A stretch of 64,000 bases of DNA from Parasulfuritortus sp049322515 (GTDB lineage Bacteria > Pseudomonadota > Gammaproteobacteria > Burkholderiales > Thiobacillaceae). Made by a program: the position numbers and the translations under genes. Under the pieces are notes generated by a model that was given only the letters and a program-made list of their open reading frames with translations, was not told the DNA's origin and searched no databases. This document shows, piece by piece, positions 8,153 through 17,228 of this stretch. Location: positions 186,001 through 250,000 of the forward strand of contig JBMOQW010000019.1 of assembly GCA_049322515.1 (NCBI GenBank). Direction: 5' to 3'. Position 1 is the first letter of the stretch, and every line of letters begins with the position of its first letter.

Positions 8153-9811
8153 TCAGACCACGAAGCGCGCCAGTTCGCCGTTCACCGCCCGCGCCAGGTT
8201 CTGCATGGATTGGGACGCGTCGTTGAGGCTGGACATCGCCGCCAGGTTCGATTCGCTCATGGCGGCGATGATCTCGATGTGCTTGGCGATGCTGTCGCTG
8301 GCGGCCGACTGCTGGCGCAAGGCCGCGGAGATTTCCTCGGTGACCGCCATGACCCGGTTGGCGCCGGAACGGATGTTGCCCATGTAGGTGCCCGCCTCAC
8401 GGGTCGACTCGGCCAGCGTATCGAAGCGCGTCACCACACCGCGCATGTCGCCCACCGCACGCTCGGCATCGGCGCGGATCGAGGCGATCGTCTCGGCGAT
8501 CTCCGTGGTCGCGCCGCCCGTCCGTTCCGCCAGCTTGCGCACTTCGTCGGCGACCACCGCGAAGCCCCGCCCCTGTTCCCCGGCTCGCGCCGCTTCGATC
8601 GCGGCGTTGAGTGCCAGCAAGTTGGTCTGGTCGGCGATCTCGCGAATCACGCTGGCGATCTGGCCGATGCTTTGCACCCGTTGTGCCAGGGTTTCGATCC
8701 CGGCCGCCGTCGATTGCACGTCGGTCGACGCCGAACTCATGGCCGATACCGTGCGGGCAATGACTTGGCTGCCCTGCTCGGACAATCCGGACGAAGAGCG
8801 GCTCACCTCATGGGCCGTGCCGGCACTGTCACTGACATGGGCGACGCTCACCGCAAGCTGCTCGGTGGCTGCCGCCATCGATGACGTGGCTTCGTTCTGT
8901 CGGTCGACCGCGCCGGAAACATCGACGACGGAATGGCTCAGGGTCGTCGAAGCACGGTCGACCGCCTCGGCGTGCCGGCGCATGCCGCGCACGACATCCT
9001 GCAATTCGCCGAACAGGGCATTGATGGCCAGGCCGGTCTCGGTCAGTTCATCCCGCCCCTGGACCGGGACGCGCACGCTCAGGTCCAGCCGCTGCTGCGC
9101 CTCGGCAATCGCCGCCCTCAGGCGCGTGATGCTGAAGTGGATGTGCCGTGCCGTGGCCAGGGCGATGATCGCCAGCAGGAATGCCAGCACCAGCACGGTC
9201 CCGATCAGCCCGTTCCGGCTGGCGACATAGCTGGCTTCGACATCCTCGGTGATCAAGGCCATGCCTTGCGTCGCCTCCTGTTCGAGTTGCGACGCCAAGG
9301 CATTCATGGCCTCCGTCGCCTCGCGGTCCAGACCCTTGACCTTCCTGTCGACCACCTTGCCGGCTTCGGGATCGGCGGGATCGAACTGCGACAAGGCCGC
9401 GAGGTATTGCTCCTTCATGGTCTGATGGCTGACCAGCAGGGCATTCACCGTCGCCAAGTGAGGCGAGTCGGTTGCCTGCAAGCGGTCTCTCACCGCCGCC
9501 AGGTGTTCATGCACCCGGTCCGCCTGGGACTCGAACTGTGCCTTGTATTTCTTGAAGGCATCGACATCGTTGCCCCGGAGCAGGATGTTCTTCCACTCCT
9601 GGACCTGGGTCTTGAAGTCGACGTGGGCGGCCTGGATGCGCAAGATCACCGCAGTGTTGCGGTTCAGGCTGGCCAGGTCGGCGTCCACGCGCTGGCTGAA
9701 GCGGGACATCTGGCCCACCCCCATGCCGGCCGTCAGCAACAGGCCAGCCAGGGACACCGCGAGGATCAGGGACAACCGAGCCTTGATGGAGAGTGCATGG
9801 ATGAGTGACAT
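8153..9811 (-). CDS. Methyl-accepting chemotaxis protein
   Basis: Chemoreceptor of 552 residues. A first membrane helix (about residues 12-30) is followed by a periplasmic helical sensor of about 150 residues, with a four-helix-bundle look and no recognisable ligand motif. A second helix (LIGTVLVLAFLLAII) comes next, then a HAMP linker and a cytoplasmic signalling domain. The conserved hairpin tip is clear (DQTNLLALNAAIEAARAGE, then GRGFAVVADEVRKLAERT). The start at 9811 has a strong AGGAGG six bases before it; the open frame extends further upstream but without such a site. It is convergent with dgt. No other chemotaxis genes are nearby, so it is an orphan receptor acting on a remote Che system. 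Confidence 0.93.
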   Translation of the reverse strand: MSLIHALSIKARLSLILAVSLAGLLLTAGMGVGQMSRFSQRVDADLASLNRNTAVILRIQAAHVDFKTQVQEWKNILLRGNDVDAFKKYKAQFESQADRVHEHLAAVRDRLQATDSPHLATVNALLVSHQTMKEQYLAALSQFDPADPEAGKVVDRKVKGLDREATEAMNALASQLEQEATQGMALITEDVEASYVASRNGLIGTVLVLAFLLAIIALATARHIHFSITRLRAAIAEAQQRLDLSVRVPVQGRDELTETGLAINALFGELQDVVRGMRRHAEAVDRASTTLSHSVVDVSGAVDRQNEATSSMAAATEQLAVSVAHVSDSAGTAHEVSRSSSGLSEQGSQVIARTVSAMSSASTDVQSTAAGIETLAQRVQSIGQIASVIREIADQTNLLALNAAIEAARAGEQGRGFAVVADEVRKLAERTGGATTEIAETIASIRADAERAVGDMRGVVTRFDTLAESTREAGTYMGNIRSGANRVMAVTEEISAALRQQSAASDSIAKHIEIIAAMSESNLAAMSSLNDASQSMQNLARAVNGELARFVV

Positions 9812-10088
9812 GGCGTTCCTCCTATCCCAATGCAGCCCGAGGCCCCTTGCCAGACTCGGGCCTCGCTGACGCCATGAGAGCACATCTCGGACGCCGTACC
9901 CAGCCACCGATGTCTTGCGACCTGTGTCGGATCAAGCACCGGCCAGGCCGGCCTCGGCGCCGCTCCTGCGCCTGAAGAAAAAATGTTCGCTCCCCCTGCA
10001 TCCAAAGCTCAGGGCGCTGTGTATCTCCTCCTGTGACGTGTCTTCGGGACGCCGAACACCCCAAACCATGACCCACAGGAGAATCCTC

Positions 10089-11282
10089 ATGCATCAGCTC
10101 GACACCCCCACCGCCCTGACCAGCCGCCGTCGCCATGTCCTGGCCCTCGCCCTGCTGGCCTGCCTGGGCAGCGGCCTCGCTCAAGCCGCCGGCGAGTGCC
10201 GGATCGAATTCGGCTTCCACAGCGGCGACCCGCGCCGCGACCAGGTCGACACCCGTACTTTTAACCTGGGCCAGACCGTCAGCATCAACCGCGACAAGCT
10301 CAATTTCGTGCGCAACCTGCGTGCCCAGAAAGTCAATATCCAGTTGCGTGGCGCCCTGATCAACGACGTCACCCTGAGCCGGGACCAGACCGAGCCGCCA
10401 CTTGGCTTCTTCCTCACCCCGACCACGCTGGTCTCGGCGAAATGCCTGCGCCAGGCCAGCAACGGCCAGTTCTTCGACACCGCCGAGCAACTGGTCAACC
10501 TGCTCAAGGCGACCGGCGCCAGCGCGACCACGGTGGCGCGCGAACTGAACAACCACTTCAACCTGGGCCTGACCCAGGTCGTGAATCTGCTCAAGCAGGC
10601 CGGCTACAGCGTCAACCAGGTCGCGGCCGCGGCCCGGGAGGCGTTCAACGCCAGCGCCAACCAAGTCGCCAGTGGCCTCAAGTCGGTCTACAACGTCTCG
10701 GCGAACGCCGCCGCCGAGGCCCTGAAAGCCGCCGGCTACAGTGCCGCCCAGGTGGCCAGTGCCCTGGCCCAGGCTTACGGCCAGACGGCGGAGCAGACCG
10801 CCCGGGTGCTGAAGACCGTGTTCAACGCCAGTGCCGACGCCACCGTCAACGCTTTGAAAACCGCCGGCTACGCAGCCGAACAGGTCGCCGCCGTGCTCAA
10901 GCAGGTCTTCGCGCACACCGCCGACCAGACCGCGCAAGCACTCAAACAGGGGTTCAACGCCTCGGCCCAGGTCGCCGGCCAAGCCCTGAAGTCGGCCGGC
11001 TACGCGGCCGGCCAGGTCGCCTCGGCCCTCAAGGCCGTCTACGTCCAGAGCGCGACGCAGACCGCGCAGATCCTCAAGGCGGTGTTCAACGCCAGCGCCA
11101 ACATCGCTGCCGTGGCCTTGCGCGAGGCCGGCTACACCGCGGCCCAGGCCAGTGAAGCGCTCGCCACGGTGTACGGTGTCGCCGGCCAGGAACTGGCCAA
11201 CATCCTGCGCGCCGCCGGCTTCCAGGTCCCCATCCTGCAAGCGCCGATCAACCGTCTGCCGATCTCGACCTTCGGCCGCTGA
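10089..11282 (+). CDS. Exported protein of 44-residue helical repeats
   Basis: Exported protein of 397 residues that I cannot assign to a named family. A signal peptide (basic RRRH, then ALALLACLGSGLAQAAG) is followed by a unique N-terminal domain of about 100 residues. The rest is a regular repeat array. The short unit is 14-15 residues (pattern xALKxAGYxAxQVA, or xxLKxVFNASAxxT). Three units form a 44-residue super-repeat, visible in DNA as an exact 132-base period. The periodic alanine/leucine positions suggest amphipathic helices stacking into a rod or solenoid. AGGAG lies 7 bases before ATG 10089. It is followed by a CsgG-like lipoprotein gene 58 bases on, suggesting that it is a partner or cargo. 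Confidence 0.7.
   Translation: MHQLDTPTALTSRRRHVLALALLACLGSGLAQAAGECRIEFGFHSGDPRRDQVDTRTFNLGQTVSINRDKLNFVRNLRAQKVNIQLRGALINDVTLSRDQTEPPLGFFLTPTTLVSAKCLRQASNGQFFDTAEQLVNLLKATGASATTVARELNNHFNLGLTQVVNLLKQAGYSVNQVAAAAREAFNASANQVASGLKSVYNVSANAAAEALKAAGYSAAQVASALAQAYGQTAEQTARVLKTVFNASADATVNALKTAGYAAEQVAAVLKQVFAHTADQTAQALKQGFNASAQVAGQALKSAGYAAGQVASALKAVYVQSATQTAQILKAVFNASANIAAVALREAGYTAAQASEALATVYGVAGQELANILRAAGFQVPILQAPINRLPISTFGR
10599..11258 (+). repeat. 132-bp tandem coding repeats
   Basis: The word GCCGGCTAC recurs at 10599, 10731, 10863, 10995 and 11127, each exactly 132 bases apart. It encodes the AGY of each 44-residue unit. Copies differ at many third positions, so the array is old rather than newly expanded. 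A final incomplete unit ends near RAAGF (about 11220). Confidence 0.9.
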
Positions 11283-11340
11283 TCCCGCCCGACCGCCACG
11301 GGGCCGCGGCCCCGTGGCGCCCCTGCCCCAGGAGAATGCC

Positions 11341-12906
11341 ATGCTGACCCTTGCTTCCCTTCCCCGCCTCCGCCGGCACGGCCTGGCCGCGCTGGTCACC
11401 GCCCTGCTTGCCGGCTGCGCTGCCACGCCCCCGACTCAACGCGCCCAGGTCCCCGCCGAGGCCAATCCCGCCAGCGCGCCGGTCCGCACCGTGACCGGAT
11501 TCAGCCCCGGCCTGCGCTGCATGGACGACATGCTGTTCGAGCGCGGCACCCGCGACGTGACCCTGATGCTCGAGGAATTGCAGGACTCGACCAAACGCCT
11601 GGGCATCGGCACCCGCGACATGATGATGTCTTCGATCTCCGAGATGACCCGGCGCAGCCGGGCCGTGCGCCTGAGCGTGTTCGGCGCCGACAGCCAGAAC
11701 CTCGCCAATGCCCTGCAACAGGCCCAGCGCCTCACGCCGTTCCAGGCGCTGCCGGAATACGACATTCGCGGCTCGATCAGCCAGCTCGACGAGGACGTGG
11801 TGCGCCGTTCCGGCGGCCTCGGACTGATGAGCGAATTGCTGTTCGGCCTCCGTTTCGGTTCCGACGAGCGTCTGGCCGTGCTGGCCTTCGATGCCGCCCT
11901 GGCACGGACGGCCGACTTCACCCTCGTGCCCGGCGTGCTGTCCAAGAACACGGTGGTCGTGGCGCGCAAGGAAGCGAATGCCGGCGACGGCACCGCGCGC
12001 ATCCGCAAGGCCGATCTCACCTTCAGCTTCAGCATCAGCCACCAGGACGGCATGGCGCAATCCTTGCGCAACCTGGTCGAGCTGTCGGCCATCGAACTGG
12101 TCGGCAAGCTGGTCCGGCTGCCTTACTGGCAATGCCTCGGCGTGCCCGACGATGCCCCGGAAATTCGCCGCGAGCTGTCCGACTGGTACGACAGCCTGGA
12201 CGAGGACGAACGCATCCGCCACTTCCAGGCCCGCATGCGCGAACGACACCACTACGACGGCGCCCTGGACGGCCGCCACACGCCCGCCTACGCGGCCGCG
12301 CTGCGCAGCTTCCGGAGCGCGCTCGGCCTGGCGCCCGAGGGCGGCGACGACTTCGCGCTGTTCCAGGCCGCAATCCTGCGCGTTGCGGCCAAGGGTCCGT
12401 TCAGGCCGGTCCCGGCCCCCAAGACCCCCCGGTCCATGGCACCCAGTGCCGCACCGGGCGAAACCCCGGCCCCCACGACATCGAGCGCTCCGGCCAGCGT
12501 GTTCCTCGCCGCCCAGGCGCCGGTGGTCGAGGCCGGGCAGCCGATCCGGCTCACCGCAATGGCCAGCGCGCCCGGCTACCTGTATTGCTACACGGCCGAT
12601 CCCGAGACCGGCAAACTCCAGCGCATCTATCCCAATCGGTTCCAGGAAGACCCCCATGTCGAGGCCGCGCAAGCCATCGTCCTGCCCGGCGAGGGCGCCT
12701 TCCGGCTCGCGGTCGGGGCCGGACGGGAACGCCGCTTCGCCTGCCTGCACAGTGCGCGCGAGATCTACGCCGACCTGCCGGCCTCGCTGCGTTGGGGTGA
12801 TTTCGAGAACATCGGCCTGCCCAGCTTCGAAGCCGTGCGCGACCGCTTCGCCGAAGTCTCCGGCCAGGCGGTGGGCTTCGCCAGCCTCGGTGTGAGCGGT
12901 CGCTGA
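11341..12906 (+). CDS. CsgG-like lipoprotein with C-terminal DUF4384
   Basis: Predicted lipoprotein of 521 residues with lipobox LLAGC (Cys at about 24). The region from about 45 to 270 reads like the CsgG/HfaB fold: it contains YDIRGSISQLDED, a strand-rich middle and the helix ending IELVGKLVRLPYWQCL. A short stretch near 310-335 (HTPAYAAALRSFRSALGL) resembles a peptidoglycan-binding repeat. After a proline-rich linker, residues 400-515 match DUF4384 (PGYLYCYTADPETGKLQRIYPN). CsgG proteins form outer-membrane export pores for curli fibres; here the neighbour is a repeat protein, which could be the exported cargo. GGAG precedes ATG 11341. The lipoprotein and DUF4384 calls are firm; the pore function is inference. 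Confidence 0.75.
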   Translation: MLTLASLPRLRRHGLAALVTALLAGCAATPPTQRAQVPAEANPASAPVRTVTGFSPGLRCMDDMLFERGTRDVTLMLEELQDSTKRLGIGTRDMMMSSISEMTRRSRAVRLSVFGADSQNLANALQQAQRLTPFQALPEYDIRGSISQLDEDVVRRSGGLGLMSELLFGLRFGSDERLAVLAFDAALARTADFTLVPGVLSKNTVVVARKEANAGDGTARIRKADLTFSFSISHQDGMAQSLRNLVELSAIELVGKLVRLPYWQCLGVPDDAPEIRRELSDWYDSLDEDERIRHFQARMRERHHYDGALDGRHTPAYAAALRSFRSALGLAPEGGDDFALFQAAILRVAAKGPFRPVPAPKTPRSMAPSAAPGETPAPTTSSAPASVFLAAQAPVVEAGQPIRLTAMASAPGYLYCYTADPETGKLQRIYPNRFQEDPHVEAAQAIVLPGEGAFRLAVGAGRERRFACLHSAREIYADLPASLRWGDFENIGLPSFEAVRDRFAEVSGQAVGFASLGVSGR

Positions 12907-12946
12907 AATCGGCTACCATCGCCGCAACGCCGATGTCCGTGTCCCC

Positions 12947-13516
12947 ATGAGCCTGCCCCCCACCCTGGAAGCCCTGTTGCAACGTGTCGCCGCCGGCGAC
13001 CAGGCCAGCTTCCGTGCCCTCTACCAGCAGAGCGCGTCGCGCCTGCTCGGCGTGGCCATGCGCGTGCTGGGTGACCGGCAGCGGGCCGAGGATGTGCTCC
13101 AGGACGCCTTCGTCAATATCTGGCATCACGCCGCGAGCTACTCACCCGACAAGGCCCAGGCCATGACCTGGATGACCGCAATCGTGCGCCACCGGGCCTT
13201 GAACGCGCTGCGCGGCGGCAGCGCCTGGGTCCCGCTGCGGCAGACCAACGCCGAGGGCGAGGAGGAAGACCTCGAAGTGCCGGACGAACGCGCCGGACCA
13301 CTCGACACCCTGGTCGGACGCAGCGACGACCATGCCCTCGCGCGCTGCCTGCAGACCATCGACAGCGCGCCACGCCATGCCCTGCTGCTGGCCTATCACG
13401 AAGGCTTGACCCACATGCAGCTGGCTGAACGCCTGGGCCATCCGCTCGGCACCATCAAGGCCTGGATACGACGCAGCCTGGACCGGCTGCGCCTCTGCCT
13501 GGAGGCTGCGGCATGA
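12947..13516 (+). CDS. ECF-type RNA polymerase sigma factor
   Basis: Sigma-70 family factor of 189 residues with only regions 2 and 4, as in ECF factors. Region 2 is seen at about 20-90 (AEDVLQDAFVNIW, then AMTWMTAIVRHRALN). Region 4 is at about 125-185 with a helix-turn-helix (GLTHMQLAERLGHPLGTIKAWIRRSLDRLR). It most resembles the SigK-like group, which pairs with RskA-type anti-sigma factors. The next gene is such a factor and overlaps it by 4 bases. It lies 40 bases after the CsgG-like gene, so it may control that cluster, but no matching promoter motif was identified. Confidence 0.92.
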   Translation: MSLPPTLEALLQRVAAGDQASFRALYQQSASRLLGVAMRVLGDRQRAEDVLQDAFVNIWHHAASYSPDKAQAMTWMTAIVRHRALNALRGGSAWVPLRQTNAEGEEEDLEVPDERAGPLDTLVGRSDDHALARCLQTIDSAPRHALLLAYHEGLTHMQLAERLGHPLGTIKAWIRRSLDRLRLCLEAAA

Positions 13517-14283
13517 ACTACCGTGATCCCGAACTGCGCGAACGTCTGGCCGCCGAATATGTGCTGGGCACCCTGGCCGGACCGGCACGCAAACGCTTCG
13601 AACGTCTGCTGCGCGAGGACGCCGGGCTCGCCGATCGGGTGCGCGCCTGGGATGCGCGCTTGCAGCCCCTGGCGGACTCGGCGCCCCTGGTACAGCCGAG
13701 TCCGGCACTCTTGAACCGCATCGAACAGCAACTCGGCTTCGCTTCCGCCACAGCTGCGCCGGCCTCGTCCGCCCCGCCGCCCAGCCCGCCTCGGCGCGCC
13801 GCGCCAGGGCCGAGCTTCTGGCAGCGGCTGTTCGCGCCGATGCCGATCGGCGCCCTGGCCCTGGGCGTGATGCTCGGTCTGGTCGTGCCGAGGATGCTGC
13901 TCGCCCCATCCGGCGATCCAGCGGAACAGGCGCTTCTCCCGGCCAGCTATGTCGGGGTCCTGGCCGATGCCGAGGGCCGCCACGGCCTGGCGATTTCCAG
14001 CCTGCGCCAGGGCCGCACGGTTGACGTCAAGCAGTTGCAGCCGGTCACCCTGGAACCCGGGCAGACGCTCTTCCTTTGGGCCATCGACCAGGCCGGCAGG
14101 CAGCGGCCGGTCGGTCCGTTGCCGAACCTCAAGTTTGGCCAGGCGCCCTTGCCTGACACCTCGGAAAAGTTGTTTGCGGACGTCCTCGAACTCGCGGTGT
14201 CGGTCGAGCCGATCGGCCAGACCCCCGAGCAACCGACCCTGCCCTTCCGGTTCCGGGGCTTGTGCGGCAAGTTCTGGCGCTGA
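13513..14283 (+). CDS. RskA-like anti-sigma factor
   Basis: Membrane anti-sigma factor of 256 residues. The N-terminal cytoplasmic part (about 1-60) has the helical pattern LAAEYVLGTLAGPARKRFERLL typical of anti-sigma-K proteins. One membrane helix lies near 112-132 (IGALALGVMLGLVVP), followed by a periplasmic RskA-like domain of about 120 residues (VTLEPGQTLFLWAID). No zinc-binding HxxxCxxC is seen. Its ATG overlaps the sigma gene stop (ATGA), so the pair is translationally coupled. Release of the sigma factor presumably needs proteolysis after an envelope signal; the signal is unknown. Confidence 0.87.
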   Translation: MNYRDPELRERLAAEYVLGTLAGPARKRFERLLREDAGLADRVRAWDARLQPLADSAPLVQPSPALLNRIEQQLGFASATAAPASSAPPPSPPRRAAPGPSFWQRLFAPMPIGALALGVMLGLVVPRMLLAPSGDPAEQALLPASYVGVLADAEGRHGLAISSLRQGRTVDVKQLQPVTLEPGQTLFLWAIDQAGRQRPVGPLPNLKFGQAPLPDTSEKLFADVLELAVSVEPIGQTPEQPTLPFRFRGLCGKFWR

Positions 14284-14301
14284 CGGCGTCACGCACCGGG
14301 G

Positions 14302-15708
14302 CTACATTTCCTCGATGTGATAGCGCTTGATCTTGCGCCAGAGGGTCGATTTATCGATGCCCAGGATGTCGGCGGCCAGGGCGCGGTCGCCCTGGGTCTC
14401 GCGCAGGGTCTTGCGGATGAAATAGGCCTCCACTTCGTCCAGGCTGCGCGGCGGCAGGTAGTCGAGCGCGCGCCCCTTGGCCTCCTTGGGCGCGACCAGG
14501 CTGTCGGGCAGGCTGTCGACCTCGATGCGGTCGCCCTCGGTAAGGATGATCATGCGCTGGACGATGTTCTCCAGCTCGCGCACGTTGCCCGGCCACTCGT
14601 GGCGCATCATGGCGCCCAGGGCCTCGGTGCCGATGCCGCTGATCGGCTTGTTGAGCCGCTTGCTGTGCTTGTTGAGGAAGTAATAGGCCAGCAGCGCGAT
14701 GTCCTCGGGCCGGGCCCGGAGCGGCGGCACCTCGATCTCCATCACCATCAGCCGGTAGTAGAGGTCCTCGCGGAATTCGCGCTGCTCGACCAGTGCGCGG
14801 ATCGGCCGGTTGGTGGCGGCGATGACCTGGACATCGACCCGGATCGGCGTGGTCGAGCCCATCGGGTAGAAGCTGCCGTCCTGCAACACGCGCATCAGCT
14901 TGGCCTGCAAGGCGAGCGAGGCGCTGTTGATCTCGTCGAGGAACAGGGTGCCGCCATTGGCAGCCTCGAACAGGCCGGCCTTGTCGCGGTCGGCGCCGGT
15001 GAAGGCGCCTTTCTTGTAGCCGAACAGTTCGCTTTCGATCAGGTTGTCGGGGATCGCCGCGCAGTTGATGGCAACGAACGGACGCTCGCGGCGCGGGCCG
15101 CGCAGATGCACCTGGCGCGCCACCAGCTCCTTGCCGCTGCCGCTCTCGCCCTGGATGAAGACACTGCAATCGTGGGCCGCCGCCGCCGCGATCAGCCGGC
15201 GCAACTGCTGGATGGCGCGTGACTGGCCGATCAGTTCCCCGGCTTCCGCGTACAGGCTCTGGCGCAGGCGCAGGCGGCGGTTCTCGGTGGCCAGGCGCTG
15301 GCGATCGAGGGCGCGCTCGATCACCCGGCGCAGGACATCGGTGTCGAAGGGCTTGAGCAGGTAGTCGTAGGCGCCGGCCTTGAGTGCGCTGACCGCCGAT
15401 TCCACGGTGGCATGGCCGGTGACCAGGACCACCTCGGTATCGGCCGAGTGTGCCTTCACGAAGGCCAGCAGGTCGAGGCCGTCGGCGCCCGGCATGCGCA
15501 GGTCGGTGACCACCACGGCGACCTCGTGGTTCTCGATGTAATCCATGGCCTCGTGGGCGTTCTCCACCGCCACCACTTCGTGCGGCGACTCGGATTGCTG
15601 GATCACGGTGACGATCAGGCCACGCATGGTGCGGTCATCTTCCGCGACCAGGATCACCGGAAGGGTTTCGCTGGGCGGCGCATCCGCCGCGCTGTCTTTA
15701 TCAGTCAA
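14302..15708 (-). CDS. Sigma-54-dependent response regulator (NtrC family)
   Basis: Transcription activator of 468 residues. The receiver domain occupies about 17-130, with phospho-acceptor Asp in VVTDLRMPGADG and the conserved LLKPFD. The AAA+ sigma-54 interaction domain follows (about 155-380) with Walker A GESGSGKE, the sigma-54-contacting ELFGYKKGAFTGAD loop and Walker B GGTLFLDEI. A Fis-type helix-turn-helix ends the protein (AADILGIDKSTLWRKIKRY). It lies downstream of its kinase gene. It faces the same way as the porin-cytochrome block and is the best candidate to switch that block on from a sigma-54 promoter. I did not find a convincing -24/-12 site by eye. Confidence 0.94.
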   Translation of the reverse strand: MTDKDSAADAPPSETLPVILVAEDDRTMRGLIVTVIQQSESPHEVVAVENAHEAMDYIENHEVAVVVTDLRMPGADGLDLLAFVKAHSADTEVVLVTGHATVESAVSALKAGAYDYLLKPFDTDVLRRVIERALDRQRLATENRRLRLRQSLYAEAGELIGQSRAIQQLRRLIAAAAAHDCSVFIQGESGSGKELVARQVHLRGPRRERPFVAINCAAIPDNLIESELFGYKKGAFTGADRDKAGLFEAANGGTLFLDEINSASLALQAKLMRVLQDGSFYPMGSTTPIRVDVQVIAATNRPIRALVEQREFREDLYYRLMVMEIEVPPLRARPEDIALLAYYFLNKHSKRLNKPISGIGTEALGAMMRHEWPGNVRELENIVQRMIILTEGDRIEVDSLPDSLVAPKEAKGRALDYLPPRSLDEVEAYFIRKTLRETQGDRALAADILGIDKSTLWRKIKRYHIEEM

Positions 15709-15767
15709 TTGGCAAACCTCGATTCATGCCGGCCGGGCCGGCGGATGGGCGGACGCTCGCATGCCGG

Positions 15768-17147
15768 CTACCTCCCGGCCCGTTGCAGGTCCACCGCGGG
15801 CAACTTGATCAGGAAGCGGGCCCCGCCCCGGTACTCGTCGTCGTAGACGATGAAGCCCCCGCGCTTGGCCAGGATGGCATGGCAGATCGGCAGGCCCAGC
15901 CCGCTGCCCTCGCCGACCTGCTTGGTGGTGTAGAAAGGATCGAAAATCCGGCTGCGGTGTTCGGGCGCCACGCCGGGACCATTGTCGGCCACGCCGATCA
16001 GGGCGTAGGCATCCATCAGGCGGGTACTGACCGTGATCACCGGGGACTCGATGCCGTCCAGGGCCTGGATGGCGTTGACGATCAGGTTGGTCAGCACGAT
16101 GTCGAGCTGGCCGCAGCCGCCCTCCACCACCAGCCCGGCCTCGCACAGATCGAGGCGCACCTCGATCTTGTAGCGCTTCATGCGGCAGTTGAGGAAGGTC
16201 TCGATCAGCTCGCGGATCAGCGCATTGACGTCGCAAGTCTCGCCGCTGCACCGGTCCTCGCGGGCGTAGTTGAGCAGGTCCTGGACGATGCGGGAACAGC
16301 GCTTGGTCTCGTCGGCGATGGTGCGCGCGTATTCGGCCAGCCGGTCGGGCTTGTCGAGCGACCCTTGCAGTAGCTGGGCATAGCCCTGGATGCTGCCGAG
16401 CGGGGTGTTCAACTCGTGCGCCACCCCGGCGGCGAGCTGGCCCATGGCGACCAGCTTCTCGCGCATCGCGACGGTGTCCTGGAGACGCCGGTATTCGGAG
16501 ATGTCCTGCAGGATCAATACCCCGCCGAGGGCATTGTCCTCGTCGCTGTAGAACCCCAGGTTGAGGGAAAAATAGCGCGGTCCCCGCTCGCCTGCCAGGG
16601 CGATTTCCTGGCTCTGGATCGGCTGTTTGTAGAGGAAGGCGTCGCGCAGCAGTTCTCGGTCGCCTTCGCCGAGCAGGAGCAGGTCGAACAGATTGCGCCC
16701 GAGCAGCGCCTGGCCGGTGAACAATTCCTCGGCCTGCTTGTTGGCGAGCACGATCTGGAGGTCGTCATTCAGGCTGAGCAGCGCGCCGGGCAGGCTTTGC
16801 AACAGGGTGTTCATGCGGTTGCGCTGGTTCAGGAAGCGGCCCTGGCACTCTTCCACCGTGCGGAACATGGATTGCAGGGTCTGCACCGTCTGGTTGTACT
16901 CGCGGGTCACCTGCCCGGCCCGAGTCCAGGCCAGGCCGCTGACCGACACCGGGTCGAGCAGGCCTTCGCGGGCACGCAACACGCCGCGCCGGAGCTTGCC
17001 CAAGGCGGCGTGTTCACTGGCCAGCGCGACGATCAGGGCCGGCACTGCGAGCAGCAGTGCCGGCTCCCACAGCCGGGGGGACAAGCCGGCGGCCAGGCCC
17101 AGGATTCCGAACAAGGCCAGCGTGCCGGCGACAAGACTGAAGATCAT
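15768..17147 (-). CDS. PAS-containing sensor histidine kinase
   Basis: Sensor kinase of about 459 residues. Two N-terminal hydrophobic helices are separated by a very short loop, so little periplasmic sensing is possible. A helical linker follows, then a PAS domain (about 110-205, with LSLNDDLQIVLANKQAEELF) and a HisKA domain with phospho-acceptor His in GVAHELNTPLGSIQGY. The ATPase domain has N-box NLIVNAIQAL, DNGPGVAPEHRSRIFDPFYTTK and GSGLGLPIC. The frame is open up to 17234, but that extension covers a transcription terminator, so ATG 17147 is preferred. The response regulator gene follows after 59 bases. The signal is probably redox or membrane-linked (inference). Confidence 0.92.
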   Translation of the reverse strand: MIFSLVAGTLALFGILGLAAGLSPRLWEPALLLAVPALIVALASEHAALGKLRRGVLRAREGLLDPVSVSGLAWTRAGQVTREYNQTVQTLQSMFRTVEECQGRFLNQRNRMNTLLQSLPGALLSLNDDLQIVLANKQAEELFTGQALLGRNLFDLLLLGEGDRELLRDAFLYKQPIQSQEIALAGERGPRYFSLNLGFYSDEDNALGGVLILQDISEYRRLQDTVAMREKLVAMGQLAAGVAHELNTPLGSIQGYAQLLQGSLDKPDRLAEYARTIADETKRCSRIVQDLLNYAREDRCSGETCDVNALIRELIETFLNCRMKRYKIEVRLDLCEAGLVVEGGCGQLDIVLTNLIVNAIQALDGIESPVITVSTRLMDAYALIGVADNGPGVAPEHRSRIFDPFYTTKQVGEGSGLGLPICHAILAKRGGFIVYDDEYRGGARFLIKLPAVDLQRAGR

Positions 17148-17165
17148 GTCGGGGTTTATACCAAC

Positions 17166-17187
17166 AAAAAGCGGCCCCGTGGGCCGC
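17166..17187 (-). terminator. Terminator after the porin gene
   Basis: Read on the minus strand, GCGGCCC and GGGCCGC form a 7-bp stem with a 3-base loop, followed by TTTTT. It separates the porin operon from the sensor kinase gene. Confidence 0.8.
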
Positions 17188-17228
17188 CAAAACATGAAGT
17201 ACGTCACTGATGCCGCCGGGGAACCGCC

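Noticed and set aside
10599..11126. A CRISPR or direct-repeat array
   Set aside because: The 132-base periodicity lies fully inside a reading frame, copies diverge at third positions and there are no spacers.
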